Assembly (NCBI RefSeq): GCF_014356525.2
Contig: NC_052517.1
Location: 620,001-684,000, forward strand
From: Nilaparvata lugens
Lineage: Eukaryota > Arthropoda > Insecta > Hemiptera > Delphacidae
Length of the DNA: 64,000 nucleotides
Reading direction: 5' to 3'
In this document: piece after piece, positions 1 through 13,000 of the stretch
How the letters are laid out: every line of letters begins with the position of its first letter
Position numbering within the stretch: position 1 is the first letter of the stretch
Notes under the pieces: generated by a model
What the model was told of the DNA's origin: nothing
The model's database searches: none
What the model saw: the letters and a program-made list of their open reading frames with translations, nothing else
Program-made: the position numbers and the translations under genes

Positions 1-478
1 AGACAAGACACGACATGATCAGACACAATACTTGACATAGTTGCTTATGAAGCAACACACACTGATTAGCTGATTAGTCATTGCAATTGAATGAATGAAT
101 GAATTTTATTTGCCAAAAACAAAATACAAAAAAGCTTTACAAAAAATAAATATAAGTATATGCTACTGCACTTAAACCAAGATACATACATTTATTTAAT
201 TAGATATAATAACGAAAAGATATCCTTTACATTACAAACAATAGTTTTAAAATGAAGATTCAATTTATGATCACACGCATAAGTACAGTAGGTGAGGCAA
301 AAACACCCGCAAAAGGAAGATTCCTTGTGCGCCAGTGTGAGTCGTAAATCAGCTTAATCAGGGATTCTAGAATTAGATTCAGGAATTAGACATGTCTTCA
401 TAAGCAACTGTGTGAAGTATTGTTTTCTGATCATGTCTTGTCTTGCCTTGACTAACTGGTGTGTGCCTAGCCTTATAG
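1..478. mobile_element. TIR element split by a retroelement 3' end
   Basis: Bases 1-52 and 396-447 are inverted copies (CTTCATAAGCAACT...), and the right end TGTGTGCCTAGCCTTA resembles the hairpin element inside the satellite at 33310-33400. A minus-strand retroelement tail (GAAT repeat, then TTTTATTTGCC) at about 86-390 sits between the arms. The left end of the element is cut by the window edge. Confidence 0.6.
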
Positions 479-753
479 TTTGCATACAGACTTGAGTGCG
501 TATTTGACGTTGCATCAGCTTTTCTATACTATAAAGTAAAGAACTGGCTTATACACGTATGGGATAGGAAATTCACTTATGACGCATAATCACGTCTCAA
601 CTACTCAACTCATTAACTTCACATTTTGCATATACATTCTTAGTCAACCGAGGATGGTTATAGGCCTATTTTCAATTCTTCAAGATTTCATTACGTCATG
701 TTTCAGTTTGTCAAGTTTCCAAATAGACCTTTGCGGAGCACGGGATACCTGCT

Positions 754-755
754 AG

Positions 756-809
<54 letters not shown>

Positions 810-838
810 TATATATATAATATATATATATATATATC
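754..838. repeat. CT and TA microsatellite
   Basis: (CT)n at about 754-779 runs directly into interrupted (TA)n to about 835. Confidence 0.95.
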
Positions 839-1589
839 TTACTGTTGTTGTACAAATACAGATATAATCATGTGATGAAAAGTGGAATGCGCGTTTTTGT
901 GGCGTTCAAGTCTGTACGCAGACTCTTATTACTACCTACCATAGAGAGAAGGTAGCATCATGCTATACAGTTTCTTTACAGTACTAATATTTCAAATCTT
1001 TTAACGTTTGTGAAAATAATTAATAATATTTGTTCAATGAGTTTAAGGTATTAACAGTCCGTCAACTTTATATCAAAAACCTAATAATTTTCATTAAAAA
1101 TAATAGACATCTTTTTCTTTTCCGTGATACAAATCTCAATTTGCGTCCTTCCAGAAAGAGATTTGAAAACATAAGAATGGATCTCAATGTTTGATCTCAA
1201 ATAAATTGATTAACAACATTCCAGATTACCTCATTGAACATATCAATGGTAGATCCGATAAATTGTTCAAAAGAAGATCTATTGAATGGATTATAACCAC
1301 TAGAATAGAGGATAATATTTTTGATTAAATCATATTATCTTTCTCTATCAAGGTATGTTTTGCTGGCACTCTTACATCTCTTTCTTTTTCTTTCTCTTTC
1401 CCTTTCTCCTTCTTCTCACTTCTTCATCTCTTTCATTTAATATTATGATATTGAATTTCTTATTATTTTTTGTTAATGTAATGTTGGCAACTCTCACCTG
1501 CGCACAGGATTTTCCTTGCAGGTGATTGGTTTCTTGTATTTTTTCTGTTCAAGTGAAATTTTTGAATGTATTGGTTTTGGAAGAAACAA

Positions 1590-2060
1590 TAAAGTTTTGA
1601 ATTTGAATTAAGAACTGAACATTTTGTTAAGTGAACAACTACAAGACTCAACCTATTTATATTCTGTTTGTTTTTTCAGGTTTTATTTTTTGTTTTTGTT
1701 TTTTACTAGTGTTCTATTTCTGTTTGTGTGAAATTGACAAATACCTATTATTATTTTTTTAGTTATCAAAATTGAGTGACTGTCTCGTTCATATTATTAT
1801 GTACAATAGTGTAGAACTTCAACCACAGCTGTTAAGCTAGAGAAGCTCTAATTTTTTTCCATCATGATACTGTTTCTATATAATAATTGCATTGTAAAAA
1901 TATTTGTAAAACATGTCAGTGTTGTGAATAAATTGCAATTTCTGACTATGTGTAACCTTATCTAAATTTGGGAGAGGAATAGCACAATGTTACCTTATTT
2001 TTTCTCTATCATTTTTGATTATGTACTTGTATGAATCAATAAAGAATAAAAAATAATATT
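1590..2060 (+). mobile_element. Family R retroelement 3' end, interrupted
   Basis: It contains GTGAACAACTACAAGACT..., later TTTGGGAGAGGAATAGCACA and a terminal AATAAAGAATAAAAAATAA. The same 3' module recurs at 13140, 22230, 26080 and 62817. About 280 bp at 1660-1940 are not shared with the intact copy at 62817 and look inserted. The intron from 840 to 1590 holds nothing I can name. Confidence 0.55.
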
Positions 2061-2124
2061 TAAAATAGCTGTTTTTTAGTACAATATTTGATTTTTTATA
2101 ATAATTTTATGTTTTTTGTTGTAG

Positions 2125-2286
2125 GCCTAGCAACAAGTAATAGTAGTAGCAGTATAGGATCTGAATGGGGTGGTGGGGGAACCTCTTCCTCCCCTCCACC
2201 AGTCTCGCAGCGTCACAAAGCTGTCAGACAAGACTCCTACCTGGCTGCCTGTCACAAGCCACAGACCACACAGGCTGCATCATCAG
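2125..2286 (+). CDS. ARHGAP21: Exon 1 of the window: Ser/Gly-rich linker upstream of the PH domain
   Basis: The acceptor is TTGTTGTAG and the donor is CAG|GTTAGT, with phase 1 on both sides. It encodes a Ser/Gly/Pro-rich stretch followed by [12 protein letters not shown], which resembles the basic and phosphorylatable linker after the PDZ domain in this family. The incoming phase shows that at least one more coding exon lies upstream of the window. There is no start codon here. Confidence 0.82.
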
Positions 2287-5200
2287 GTTAGTACAGTTGA
2301 CAAAATATGTTCAAAATTCAATATGTTATACCATAGAGAAAAGATGGCCCAAGAAGATATGCCATGGTAAAGGACGGTTATGTTGCAAATGTGAGTGTTA
2401 ACTGAAGCCGATAGTCCTAGTAGTTGTTTTTGGTGAAGCTATGTGACGCTGGTAGTCTCTCATACTGTGCCCTTCTTACACTCTTACACTCCCAACAACA
2501 CACTAATAATAGACAGTGTATAGGGTGTCTATGTTGCAAATGTGAGTGTCAACTGAAGTCGATAGTCCTAGTAGTTGTTTTTGGTGGAGCTATGTGACGC
2601 TGGTAGTCTCTCATACTGTGCCCTTCTTACACTCTTACACTCCCAACAACACACTAATAATAGACAGTGTATAGGGTGTCTATGTTGCAAATGTGAGTGT
2701 CAACTGTAGCCGATAGTCCTAGTAGTTGTTTTTGGTGAAGCTATGTGACGCTGGTAGTCTCTCATACTGTGCCCTTCTTACACTCTTACACTCCCAACAA
2801 CACACTAATAATAGACAGTGTATAGGGTGTCTATGTTGCAAATGTGAGTGTCAACTGTAGCCGATAGTCCTAGTAGTTGTTTTTGGTGAAGCTATGTGAC
2901 GCTGGTAGTCTCTCATACTGTGCCCTTCTTACACTCTTACACTCCCAACAACACACTAATAATAGACAATAGTCGACAGTAATCGGAGAAGGAACTTGGA
3001 ACATAAACGACCTATACCATGTGATATATTTTTATGCTTTGTTTTTTCTATGGTGATTGGTGTGTGCAAAATTTAGCTGCACTCTGAAAATATTCAGCAC
3101 TTGTCTTTAGTGAGGTTCATGTTATAAATGCAGTGGAAATGATAGGACAACATTGTTGCAAATTCTCTTCTGCCACCGCCCACCACGGTAGATAGCTGTG
3201 ATTCAAGTAATCGCGGTACATCCATCTACTATAGAAGGCGGTGGAAAAGGAGAATTGGGAGCAATGCCTTCCTATAATTTCCACTCGAACACAAAGTTTA
3301 TATGTTTTGCACTCTGCTTATGTTACCACAAGGCTTTATAGCTTCTTGGAGCGTTTAGTTCCAGTATATTTTTTTCTCACAAATTAGAATTCATGTGTTT
3401 TTAAAGAGCTAAGCGTTCGCTTTTTGTAATAGCTTAGCCAGCTTAATACTGTGATAGCTCTAGTGAGGTCCACGTTATAATGGCAGTGTTTGATTAGCAA
3501 TGGTTTGCTATCCTTGTCTATCATTCAACAAAGCGGATAGCGCTATCTCTTTCTCGCTTTGCTCTGTTGCCAGATCGTCTTTTAACATTGTAGAATTGAT
3601 AATTAATTCACAAAATATTTCATATCAATTATGAAAATTTATTATGAGAAATATAAAATTACTTTTTTAATAAAATATAATTGATTTTATCTTAAACGGG
3701 AATGAACCGTCAATAAACCTGTATCAGCTACCGTCTATAGAAGACATTGACAAGACAGAGGATCGGCAACGTTTTTCTCCGATCTTTTTTCACTGACATT
3801 ATAACGTGGACCTCACTGTACAATATTAATATTTTGTACAATTATTCATTCAATTAATGTTTATATTGCTTTGCACTAAAATGCCCGCCCAATTTGTGTA
3901 ACCCGGTGTCACGTAAGTCTTTTAGATTTAACAGCGGTCTAATGACGTCATTTAAAGAACCAATGAGAATAATTGATGAATTATTACAGAAATAACTTGA
4001 AAATAAGTGAATAATGACGAGAACCATTGACCGGTTCAGATGACTTCATTTAACTGATGGTTAAATATTTAATTGACCTACGTGTTGTGTTATAGGGCGG
4101 CTTTTGAGTTGAATAGTTGTCAGTTTTTTTCTATAGGAACTTTTGACAAAGGCTCTTAGTTTCTATAGTGAGGTCCACGTTATAATGGCAGTGGAGAAAG
4201 ATAGGAGAAAACCGTTGCCGATCCTCTGTCTTGTCAATGCCTTCTATAGACGGTAGCTGATACAGGTTTATTGATGTAATATCAACTGTTCATTCTCGTT
4301 TAAAATAATCAATTATATTTTATTAAACAAGAAATTATATTTTTCATAATTAAGATGAAATATTTTGTTAATTAATTATTAATTCTACAATTTTAAAAGT
4401 CGATCTGGCAACAGAGCAAAGCGAGAAAGAGATAGCTCTATCTGCTTTGTTGAATGATAGACAGGGATAGCAATACAATTGCTAATCAAACACTGCCATC
4501 ATAACGTGGACCTCACTATAGAGTCAATTATGGCAATAAGCTTAGCTTCATTGTGTGTGAGTGTGTGTGCGTGTGTGTGTGTAGAAGTCGCAGCTGATTC
4601 AGCTGCAGCTGTAACAGCTGATTCGGAAAATGAGAAGCAGCAGCTGGAGAAGAAGAAGCAGAAGAAGAAAAAGTTGAAAAGCAGTTCATTACGATCAGCT
4701 GTTCGACCCAGCAGACTTGACCTTGCCAAGGTCGCCAGGCCGCTCAGCTGTGGTGGAACCCCTCCCCCTTCGCCTTTATCGCAAGGTTAGGTGGATTCCG
4801 AACCCCCGGCTCGACCACTAACCGTAATATAGATGCGCCCTAACATGAATGCTCCGTGCTTCACTAACATCTACTGGACAGAGAAAGAATTGCATTGGTT
4901 CTTATGAGAAGGTTCACACAAGACAGAACACTGGTGTAAACACCCCCATAACATCCAATGCTATTGTTTTTAGTCAATTATTGTAACGGTGGTATGGACA
5001 TTGTTACCAACATGACTAATGGTGGATTTTGTGGACAGGGGTACCAATACTGCATCTAATAATATTGTAACAACTTCATGGTGATTGATATCTATAACCC
5101 ATTTGGTTTATGGCTTGTTTTGAGTATGACCTTTGAATGTTTCTAGAATTGTCCTTGAATGTTTTTGAAGTGGATTGTATTTGTGTATATGTGTATACTT

Positions 5201-8200
5201 ACCAGCCTAACTAAAATCAGCTCTCTCGCTTTAATAATAATTTCAACATGCTTTGTCTCTTGTATGTTTTGCTTGTGACTGTTTTATTACTGTAATCTAT
5301 TCATTCTATTTAGGGCCGGTTTCCAAGCTCGGCATTCAGCTAAGTTCTAGACTTTAAACAGTTGAAGTCAGAAAATGGGCTTTCCGAAACGGGGCGTAGT
5401 CGTAGTCATTGTCATAGTCACGTTTGAATTAAATTTCGAAAAACTAGAAAATTGAACACAAAATAAAATGAAGAGAAAATAGTGTAAAGTTTCAGCTATT
5501 TTGAATTTATTATCCAGGAATGTTTTTTTCCTACAGATACCTTGAAAAGTGACCATTTCTGCACTAATTTCAGGCCGCAAAGAATCACTTTTCCGCTCTA
5601 GTGCGCAAAGTATTACTTTGCGTACTAGTTGCACAAATAACTAATTTCGTCAAGGAAAAACGTTTCCAATTATAGAAATGAGAAAATAAATATTTATTTT
5701 GCGACTACGTTCCGTTTTTGAAAGCCAATTTTCTGACTCCAGCTGTTTAAAGTCTAGAACTTAGCTAAATCCCGAGCTCGGAAACCGTCACTTACTGTTA
5801 GGCCCGCCGCAAAGTAGACCCACGCTAATCCATGCCACTCCAACCCACGCCACTCCAATGTTTTGTAAACCATTGCTAGGCTTCTCCAGACATCTGTGTA
5901 ATACAAATGCAATGAATAATCCACTTGTCAGCTGATTGATTATGAATAATACCATAGCAATGGTTTACAAAACATTGGAGTGGCGTGGATTAGCGTGGGT
6001 CTACTTTGCGGCGGGCCTAAATCGTTTCAGATTTTGATCCAGACAGCTAAATAGCAATTGAAGGAGAAACTTTGATTTTTTAAAATGAGCAACATTTTTA
6101 ATATTTTGGAAGCTTTCAACCTGAAATGTGTGATGAGTCGAAATAAATATAAATAATATATTAAATAAATATAATATAATATTAAATAAATAAATATAAT
6201 ATTAAAATGATATTGTTGATAAATAAGCAGGCATTGTAAATAATTCCTGCTTTACTTTTTGAAGACTGGATTATTTTCGAACGAGAAATATCCAATCACT
6301 GAATTTTACTGTGTAATAATATCACAGATTGTGTATTAATATATAATTTATTGATTCCTTTGAGAGATTAATTAAAAATTAATTTGTTTTTGCAGATGCG
6401 AAGGACGACCTAATAAAGCAATCTCCAACCGATGACCAACAAAATACTGGTGAGTGAGCTTGATAGCAATAATATACGGTAAATTGCAAAATGGTTTGAA
6501 AGTAGATGAAATCTTATTGTACCTACACTTTTTTTAGAAATAAAAGAATTTCGAATTTCGTAGATATGTGAGTTGAGCCTGGTTTTCACTGGTAGAGTTA
6601 GTGGTCGAGTAGGTTGGCTTACCAACTCTACTCTACTCTCTTGGTCGAGTAAGGCTCAACTCACACTTAGGCGACTCAGGTGGATAAGAGACTGGACTCT
6701 AGTGGAGAGCATGTGTTTTGAAATGGTGACGTCGTGGAGACTTGAATCGACTGGTCTGAGTGTCGCCATTTGGAACACATGCTCTCGAGTAGAGTCTCTT
6801 CTCTTCTCGACTTGAGTCGCGTAAGTGTGAGTTGAGCCTAACTGTTTTCACTACAATTGAGAATAGTAGGTAAAGTGTGTTGTCCTAGTGAACAGAACTA
6901 ACCTTAGAATGTCAATACGGAACACTAGGCTACTCTTCTAGCTGGAGACTGTTTTCATTAGTATAGTAGTGGTAGAGTAGAGTGAGAAACGGTGGTGGGG
7001 AAGGCAAGTGGTAGAGTACTATCCTACTCTACTCTACTAAAAACTAGTACTCTACCATTGGGAGAGTTTATTTATTCATTCGTGGATACAATATTACAAA
7101 TCATATAAAATAATATGATTCGGTAGGAACAACAGGCTTGGCCCAAAACTATTCCATTCCCAAATTTTGATAATGTTACATGTCCATAAAAATAGGTTAT
7201 GTTTCCACTGTAAATAGTTCAAGCTCAATTTGTCGTCCAAAAATAAATACGAGATGAAAATTTTAAATTTAGAAGAATTAAAACACCAAACGAAAGTAAA
7301 ATATTACACTTTCAGTGTATCAGTGGTTTTTTTGAGAATTTTTTAGTCTTTTTCATTCAATTTCTATCCGAATTTGGGAAAGGAACAGTTTTGGGCTTTA
7401 AGCCTGGTGTTCCTTTGCCAACCATTCATAGTTGAGAATGATGTGAGTATCAATGTATAAATGAATAAATGATATTTGTTGTTGTGATTGCAGACGTTGA
7501 CCAATCCCACCAGAAGCGAGTCTCGTATCTGAAACAAATTTGGACGGAAAATGCTAACCGAACTTCACCCACCCCACCCAGTAGCTCTCACCTGTAAGTC
7601 TAACTAATCATTTTCCACTAATTTCCATAAATTCTATTGGTTTGTATCTAGTTTTAGGAGCAGTTAAACACTATCCTCTATTCCGCTCAAAAATTGAACT
7701 CTGATATTCTACATAATACCATAGAGAAACAATAGCATAAGTTATGTTACAATATACTTTGCCAGCTCATATAAAAGAAATGACTGGTACAAAATTCAGA
7801 GATCAATTAAAGAAGGAGCTGCTGTCCATATGCGCGTACTCAAATGAAGAGTTCAGAGAGTACTACGAGTGTCGAAATGGGGTTTGGAGAGAATAGAAAA
7901 AATATGTATTGACTTTTCATGTGCCTATTTATGTTCTAAACTACGAGCGTCGAGATAAGGTTTGGAGAGAAAAAAATATATATTGACTTATCATTTATGT
8001 ATTTATGTTCTGTATTTTATTGACTTACGACATTGACAAGTCCAAATACCCCTTTTATAGGAGGTCAGTGGATGGAAAATAATAATAATATAAAATGGAT
8101 ATGGTTGTCAGTAAACAATTTTTATTTTCCTTGCCCTATTACCATAGGTAAGGGAATTATTGCCATAGAGTAACACTAGTGTAAGTAGATATGCCATGGT

Positions 8201-9944
8201 ATAGGGCGTTTATGTCGCAACTTTTACTGTTATCCCAAGCCGATTATTGTCGAATTTTACTGTTTTGTTGGGAGTGTAAGAGTGTATGAACGGCACAATA
8301 TGAGAGACTACCAGTGTCACACAGCTTCACGGGAAAGAATTACATGAACTATCGGCTTGAGATAACAGTAAAAGTTGCGACATAAACGCCCTATGTCATG
8401 GGATATCTACTTGTGCTATTGTTTCTCTATGATAATACTGTACATGTGTATTTTAGGCATGCATTACACAGATGTGTGGCGAAGCCGGTGAACAGGTCAC
8501 ACCAGATACTTGTGGATGAGTATCTGCAGGACCTCCGGACCTGAGCCCAAAAAATGGCCGCCGTATGTGGTGGTCTTATAGGAATTGCTACTGAGAAGAA
8601 ATCACTAATCAGCTGTTGGAAAGCGTCTCAGTTCGTCGAAATCTCAGTTTGTCTAGTTCCCGTTTGAAATATCAATGCCGGCCACCACCTAAGGCGGCCA
8701 TTTTTTTTCTAGGCTCAGGTCCGGTAGTATATAGGAGGTCCTGCAGATACTCATCCACAAGTATCCGGTGTCACCTGTTCACCGGCTTCTCCAGTCAGTT
8801 AAAAAAACTGTCTTCCAGACAATCAGCTGACAAGTGATTACACAGATGTGTGGAGAAGCCAGTCTATTGCTGTATTTCCATAAGGTCTATAGTTTCAATC
8901 AGGTACTTGTGGATGAGAATACTGCGTGAGGTCTACTGTTGCATGCAATGAATAATCCACTTGTCAGCTGATTGATTATGAATCATTCTATAGTCTGATT
9001 GATCCTATCTCCAGAGTAGATTGACCGAGTGAAGTGAGGTCTAAGATTCAAGTCGACGGTTTGGCATTTCTCTTAATGTTTGAATGTTTATATTTTGCGC
9101 ATTTACGGCGAAACGCGGTAATAGATTTTCATGAAATTTGACAGGTATGTTTTTTTAAATTGTGCGTCGAAGTATATACAAGGTTTTTGGAAATTTTGCA
9201 TTTCAAGGATAATATAAAAGGAAAAAGGAGCCTCCTTCATACGCCAATATTAGAGTAAAAATCTGGTGTGGCGCACTCACACTACTTTCCTTGCCGTTAT
9301 GAAAATTGATCACCTGACGCTATTGTTCCCGCGCATCTCAAGTCTACTATTCAAAGATTTGAGCCAGCTGGTGACAGGGCAATAACGATGGAGACACACA
9401 TAAGGTCTGCTATCTCTTCATAGTGAATCATTTAATAGAATCAACAGTTGCCAACAGTTTGCAATTGGATAATCACATTTTCTCGAATTTCGAGCTTACG
9501 AGTATTTTCAATTTTAGGTGAAAATGTTACTCAACATTAATTGTAGAGATTTTCATGCTCAATCTACTCCACTTGATTTTTTTCGTTTCAATTGTATCTG
9601 AAGCCTGATAATTGGGAATCTATCTGCATTGATGGGGCGAAGCTCCTGAAATTTTTACAGATATGGGACTTGTGGCAGTTGATAGAGCTTATTGATGACT
9701 AATTTAGGTATGAATTTGATCAAAATCGTTGGAGCCGTTTCCGAGAAAATCACGAAAAACCCTGTTTTTGACAACATTTTCGCCATTTTAGCCGCCATCT
9801 TGAATTGCATTTGATCGAAATTGTTCGTGTCGGATCCTTATAGTGAAAGGACCTCAAGTTCCAAATTTCAAGTCATTCCGTTAATTGGGAGATGAAATAT
9901 CGTGTACACAGACGCACATACACTCATACACACACACACACACA

Positions 9945-9992
<48 letters not shown>

Positions 9993-9996
9993 CACA

Positions 9997-10027
<31 letters not shown>

Positions 10028-10034
10028 CACACCA

Positions 10035-10065
<31 letters not shown>

Positions 10066-13000
10066 CCACACACACACACACACCACACACACACACATAC
10101 ATACATACATACAGACCAATACCCAAAAACCAGTTTTTTGGACTCAGGGGACCTTGAAACGTATAGAAATTTAGAAATTTGGGTACCTTAATTTTTTTCG
10201 GAAAGCAATACTTTCCTTACCTATGGTAATAGGGCAAGGAAAGTAAAAATCAGACTATAGAATTATTCATCATAAATCAGCTGACAAGTGATTACACAGA
10301 TGTGTGGAGAAGCCAGTCTATTGCTGTATTTCCATAAGGTCTATAGTTTCAATCAGGTACTTGTGGATGAGAATACTGCGTGAGGTCTACTGTTCACAGA
10401 ACTACTAATACTAGTATCTATACAGTGATATCGTAGTATGGAGGAATTCCTTTTCCTTTCATATTATCCTTAAAATGCAAAATATTAAAAAACCTTGTGT
10501 ATACATCGACGCGCAGTTGAAAAAGGAATATTCCTGACAGACAAAAGAAAATCCACTGCGTTCGGTTAATTAGCTTTGATTATTGCGAATTCTATTCTAT
10601 TTATTTAATTCATTCATCCATGGATACAATAATTACAAATCATATAAATATGATTGGGAAGCTATCAACAGCCAACAGGCTTCTTGAATCTAAGATTAAA
10701 GTCGACGGTTTGGCATTTCTCTTAATGTTTGAATGTTTATATGTTGCGCATTTACGGCGAAACGCGGTAATAGATTTTCATGAAATTTGACTGGTATGTT
10801 CCTTTTTTAATTGCGCGTCGACATATACACAAGGTTTTTGGTAAAGTTGGCTAAGCCAACAGGCTTGGCCCAAAACTATTCCTTTCCAAATTTTGATAAA
10901 TTAATAAAATGCCTAAAAATAGGTTATGTTTAGCTGTGTTTTCAAATCTGTTTTGTCCTTTTGATTTGACAGAAACGAACGACTAAAGAAGAAGAAGAAA
11001 CGGGAAGACGGGGAAGCAGCGGCAGAACAGGATGAAGGCCCCCTAGTGGTGGTGGAAGGCAGCCTGATGTGCAGTGTGCTTGATACTGCATCTAGTGGTA
11101 CTGCTAATAGACGAGTGGCGCTATCTAGCAGCCAACAGTGGAACCCGGTGTGGGCGATTCTCAGGGGACCCGTCCTGCATCTGATGCGGCTCAAACAGGC
11201 TGAGGTGAGACTGATCACGTTAAGGTGCGTACAGATATACGCGCCGCCAACATCAGCAATTCACTTTTAATCAGCTGATGCCAACCTTTTTATATCTATA
11301 CTAGCCGTAAGGCTCGCTTCGCTCGCCATATCCGTCTAGCCAGGGGGCTCCGCCCCCTGGACCCCCGACTGGATCGTCCAAGAATAAGATTAGCAGGCTC
11401 GCTTTGCTCGCCTGCATTTTTCATTTGGGCATTTTTATCATATGTTAGGACAATCCAGTCGGGGATCCAGACTAAACGTCTGGCTAAACGGATATGCGAG
11501 CGAAGCGAGCCTGACTGCTAGTAATATAATATTCACAGGATTGAAGTAGCAGTGCCCAATCAATTTTTCCGCGATAAATGCATTTAAATCTTCAACTTGG
11601 TGCCAACCTAACAAAGTCAACTCAACTTAATGCCAACCTGACAAAATTATTAATTTAGTTGCCAGTTAACAACTGTTTCGAAGAGGTACTCTATCTAGAT
11701 TATAGTTCTATATAACATATGATATGGTAATTTCAATTATAATTAAGAGATTGGGAGAAGAAGAATATACATGCTAAAAGACGAACTTTAAACCCTTAAA
11801 AACAACCCATAGAGTTAAAATATTGCCAAAAGATTTCTTAGTGCGCCTCTAAAGGGCCAACTGAACATACCTACCAAATTTAAAAGTTTTTGGTCCGGTA
11901 GATTTTTAGTTATGCGAGTGAGTGAGTGAGTGAGTCAGTCAGTCAGTCAGTGAGTGAGTGCCATTTCGCTTTTATATATATAGATCTTATACCGTTTCTG
12001 TAAAAATACAGATAGTCAGCTGATTAAAAGTGAATTGCTCATGTTCGCGGCGCGTATATCTGTACGAACCTTTATGATGGCAGTGTTAAAATAGCAAAGG
12101 TATTGCTATACTTGTCTATCATTCAACAACGCAGATAGTGCTATCTCTTTCACGCCCTGGTCTTTTTTTTCCAATTCAATTCAATTTATTCACACACACA
12201 CATAAGATACATCAATATGAAATAAAAATTAATTACATCAATAAAAAGACGGTCTGTTGCCAGATCGTCTTTTAACAATGCAGAATTAACAAAATATTCC
12301 ACCTTGATTATGAAAATTCATCATGAAATAATTGGAAAATATAATTTCCAGCTTGATAAAATATAATTGATTATTTTATCAATCATTTTTTTTATCAATC
12401 AATTATTTTATAATGGATAATGAACAGTCTACAGATGAAATAAATTGGAAGTTGAGTAGTTGAGACGTGATGATGCGTCATTCGTGAATTTCCTATCCCC
12501 TACCTGTATAAGCCAGTTCTTTCCTTTATTATATTATAGATGTTTTATTAGAAAGACGGTCAACTACGAAAGAAGGGAAGGCATAACTTGAAACTTCCAA
12601 ATTATATTATTAAAAGTATTTTTTTTTTTCGGTTCGTGTTTAAAAATTTCTCTTGTAAGTGAATATTCTCTATTTTAAAAGTAATTGAGTGTAGGAAATT
12701 ATTATTATTCTGGTATTTGAAACATCTAAATTCAAAAGAATGGTTTGTATAAATATTTTTGGACTGAAAATATTGTGGAAATCTAGAAGACATAACCTCA
12801 TTTCGGACTTTTAATGTTTGATTGATTGATTGAGTACTTTATTTATGTAGATTACAATATACTGGCTTATACACTTATATACAATAGCTTACAATACAGC
12901 AAAATTATAGATGAATTTACATAATATAGACTAAGAAAATAATTATTGAACTGTATATGATATGAAAAAGTAATTTGTAATATAATAACTATAGATATTA

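Larger units (their letters stand above)
9021..10414 (+). mobile_element. Family L element split by a family P insertion
   Basis: The left part (TTGACCGAGTGAAGTGAGG...) ends at AGAGTAAAAAT (9262) and the right part resumes CAGACTATAGAATTATTC at 10251, continuing to ACTACTAATACTAG before T. Intact copies at 37312-37714 and 54771-55164 show both parts are contiguous without the insertion. Confidence 0.85.

Noticed and set aside
2380..2975. Regular repeats that might suggest a CRISPR array
   Set aside because: The 151-bp units are contiguous and nearly identical with no spacers, and the genome is eukaryotic.
8616..8837. 73-aa open frame with basic/Ser-rich sequence
   Set aside because: It lies wholly inside an inverted-repeat element.
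9868..10191. Several overlapping 60-99 aa open frames on both strands
   Set aside because: They are His/Thr or Cys/Val translations of a CA microsatellite inside family P.
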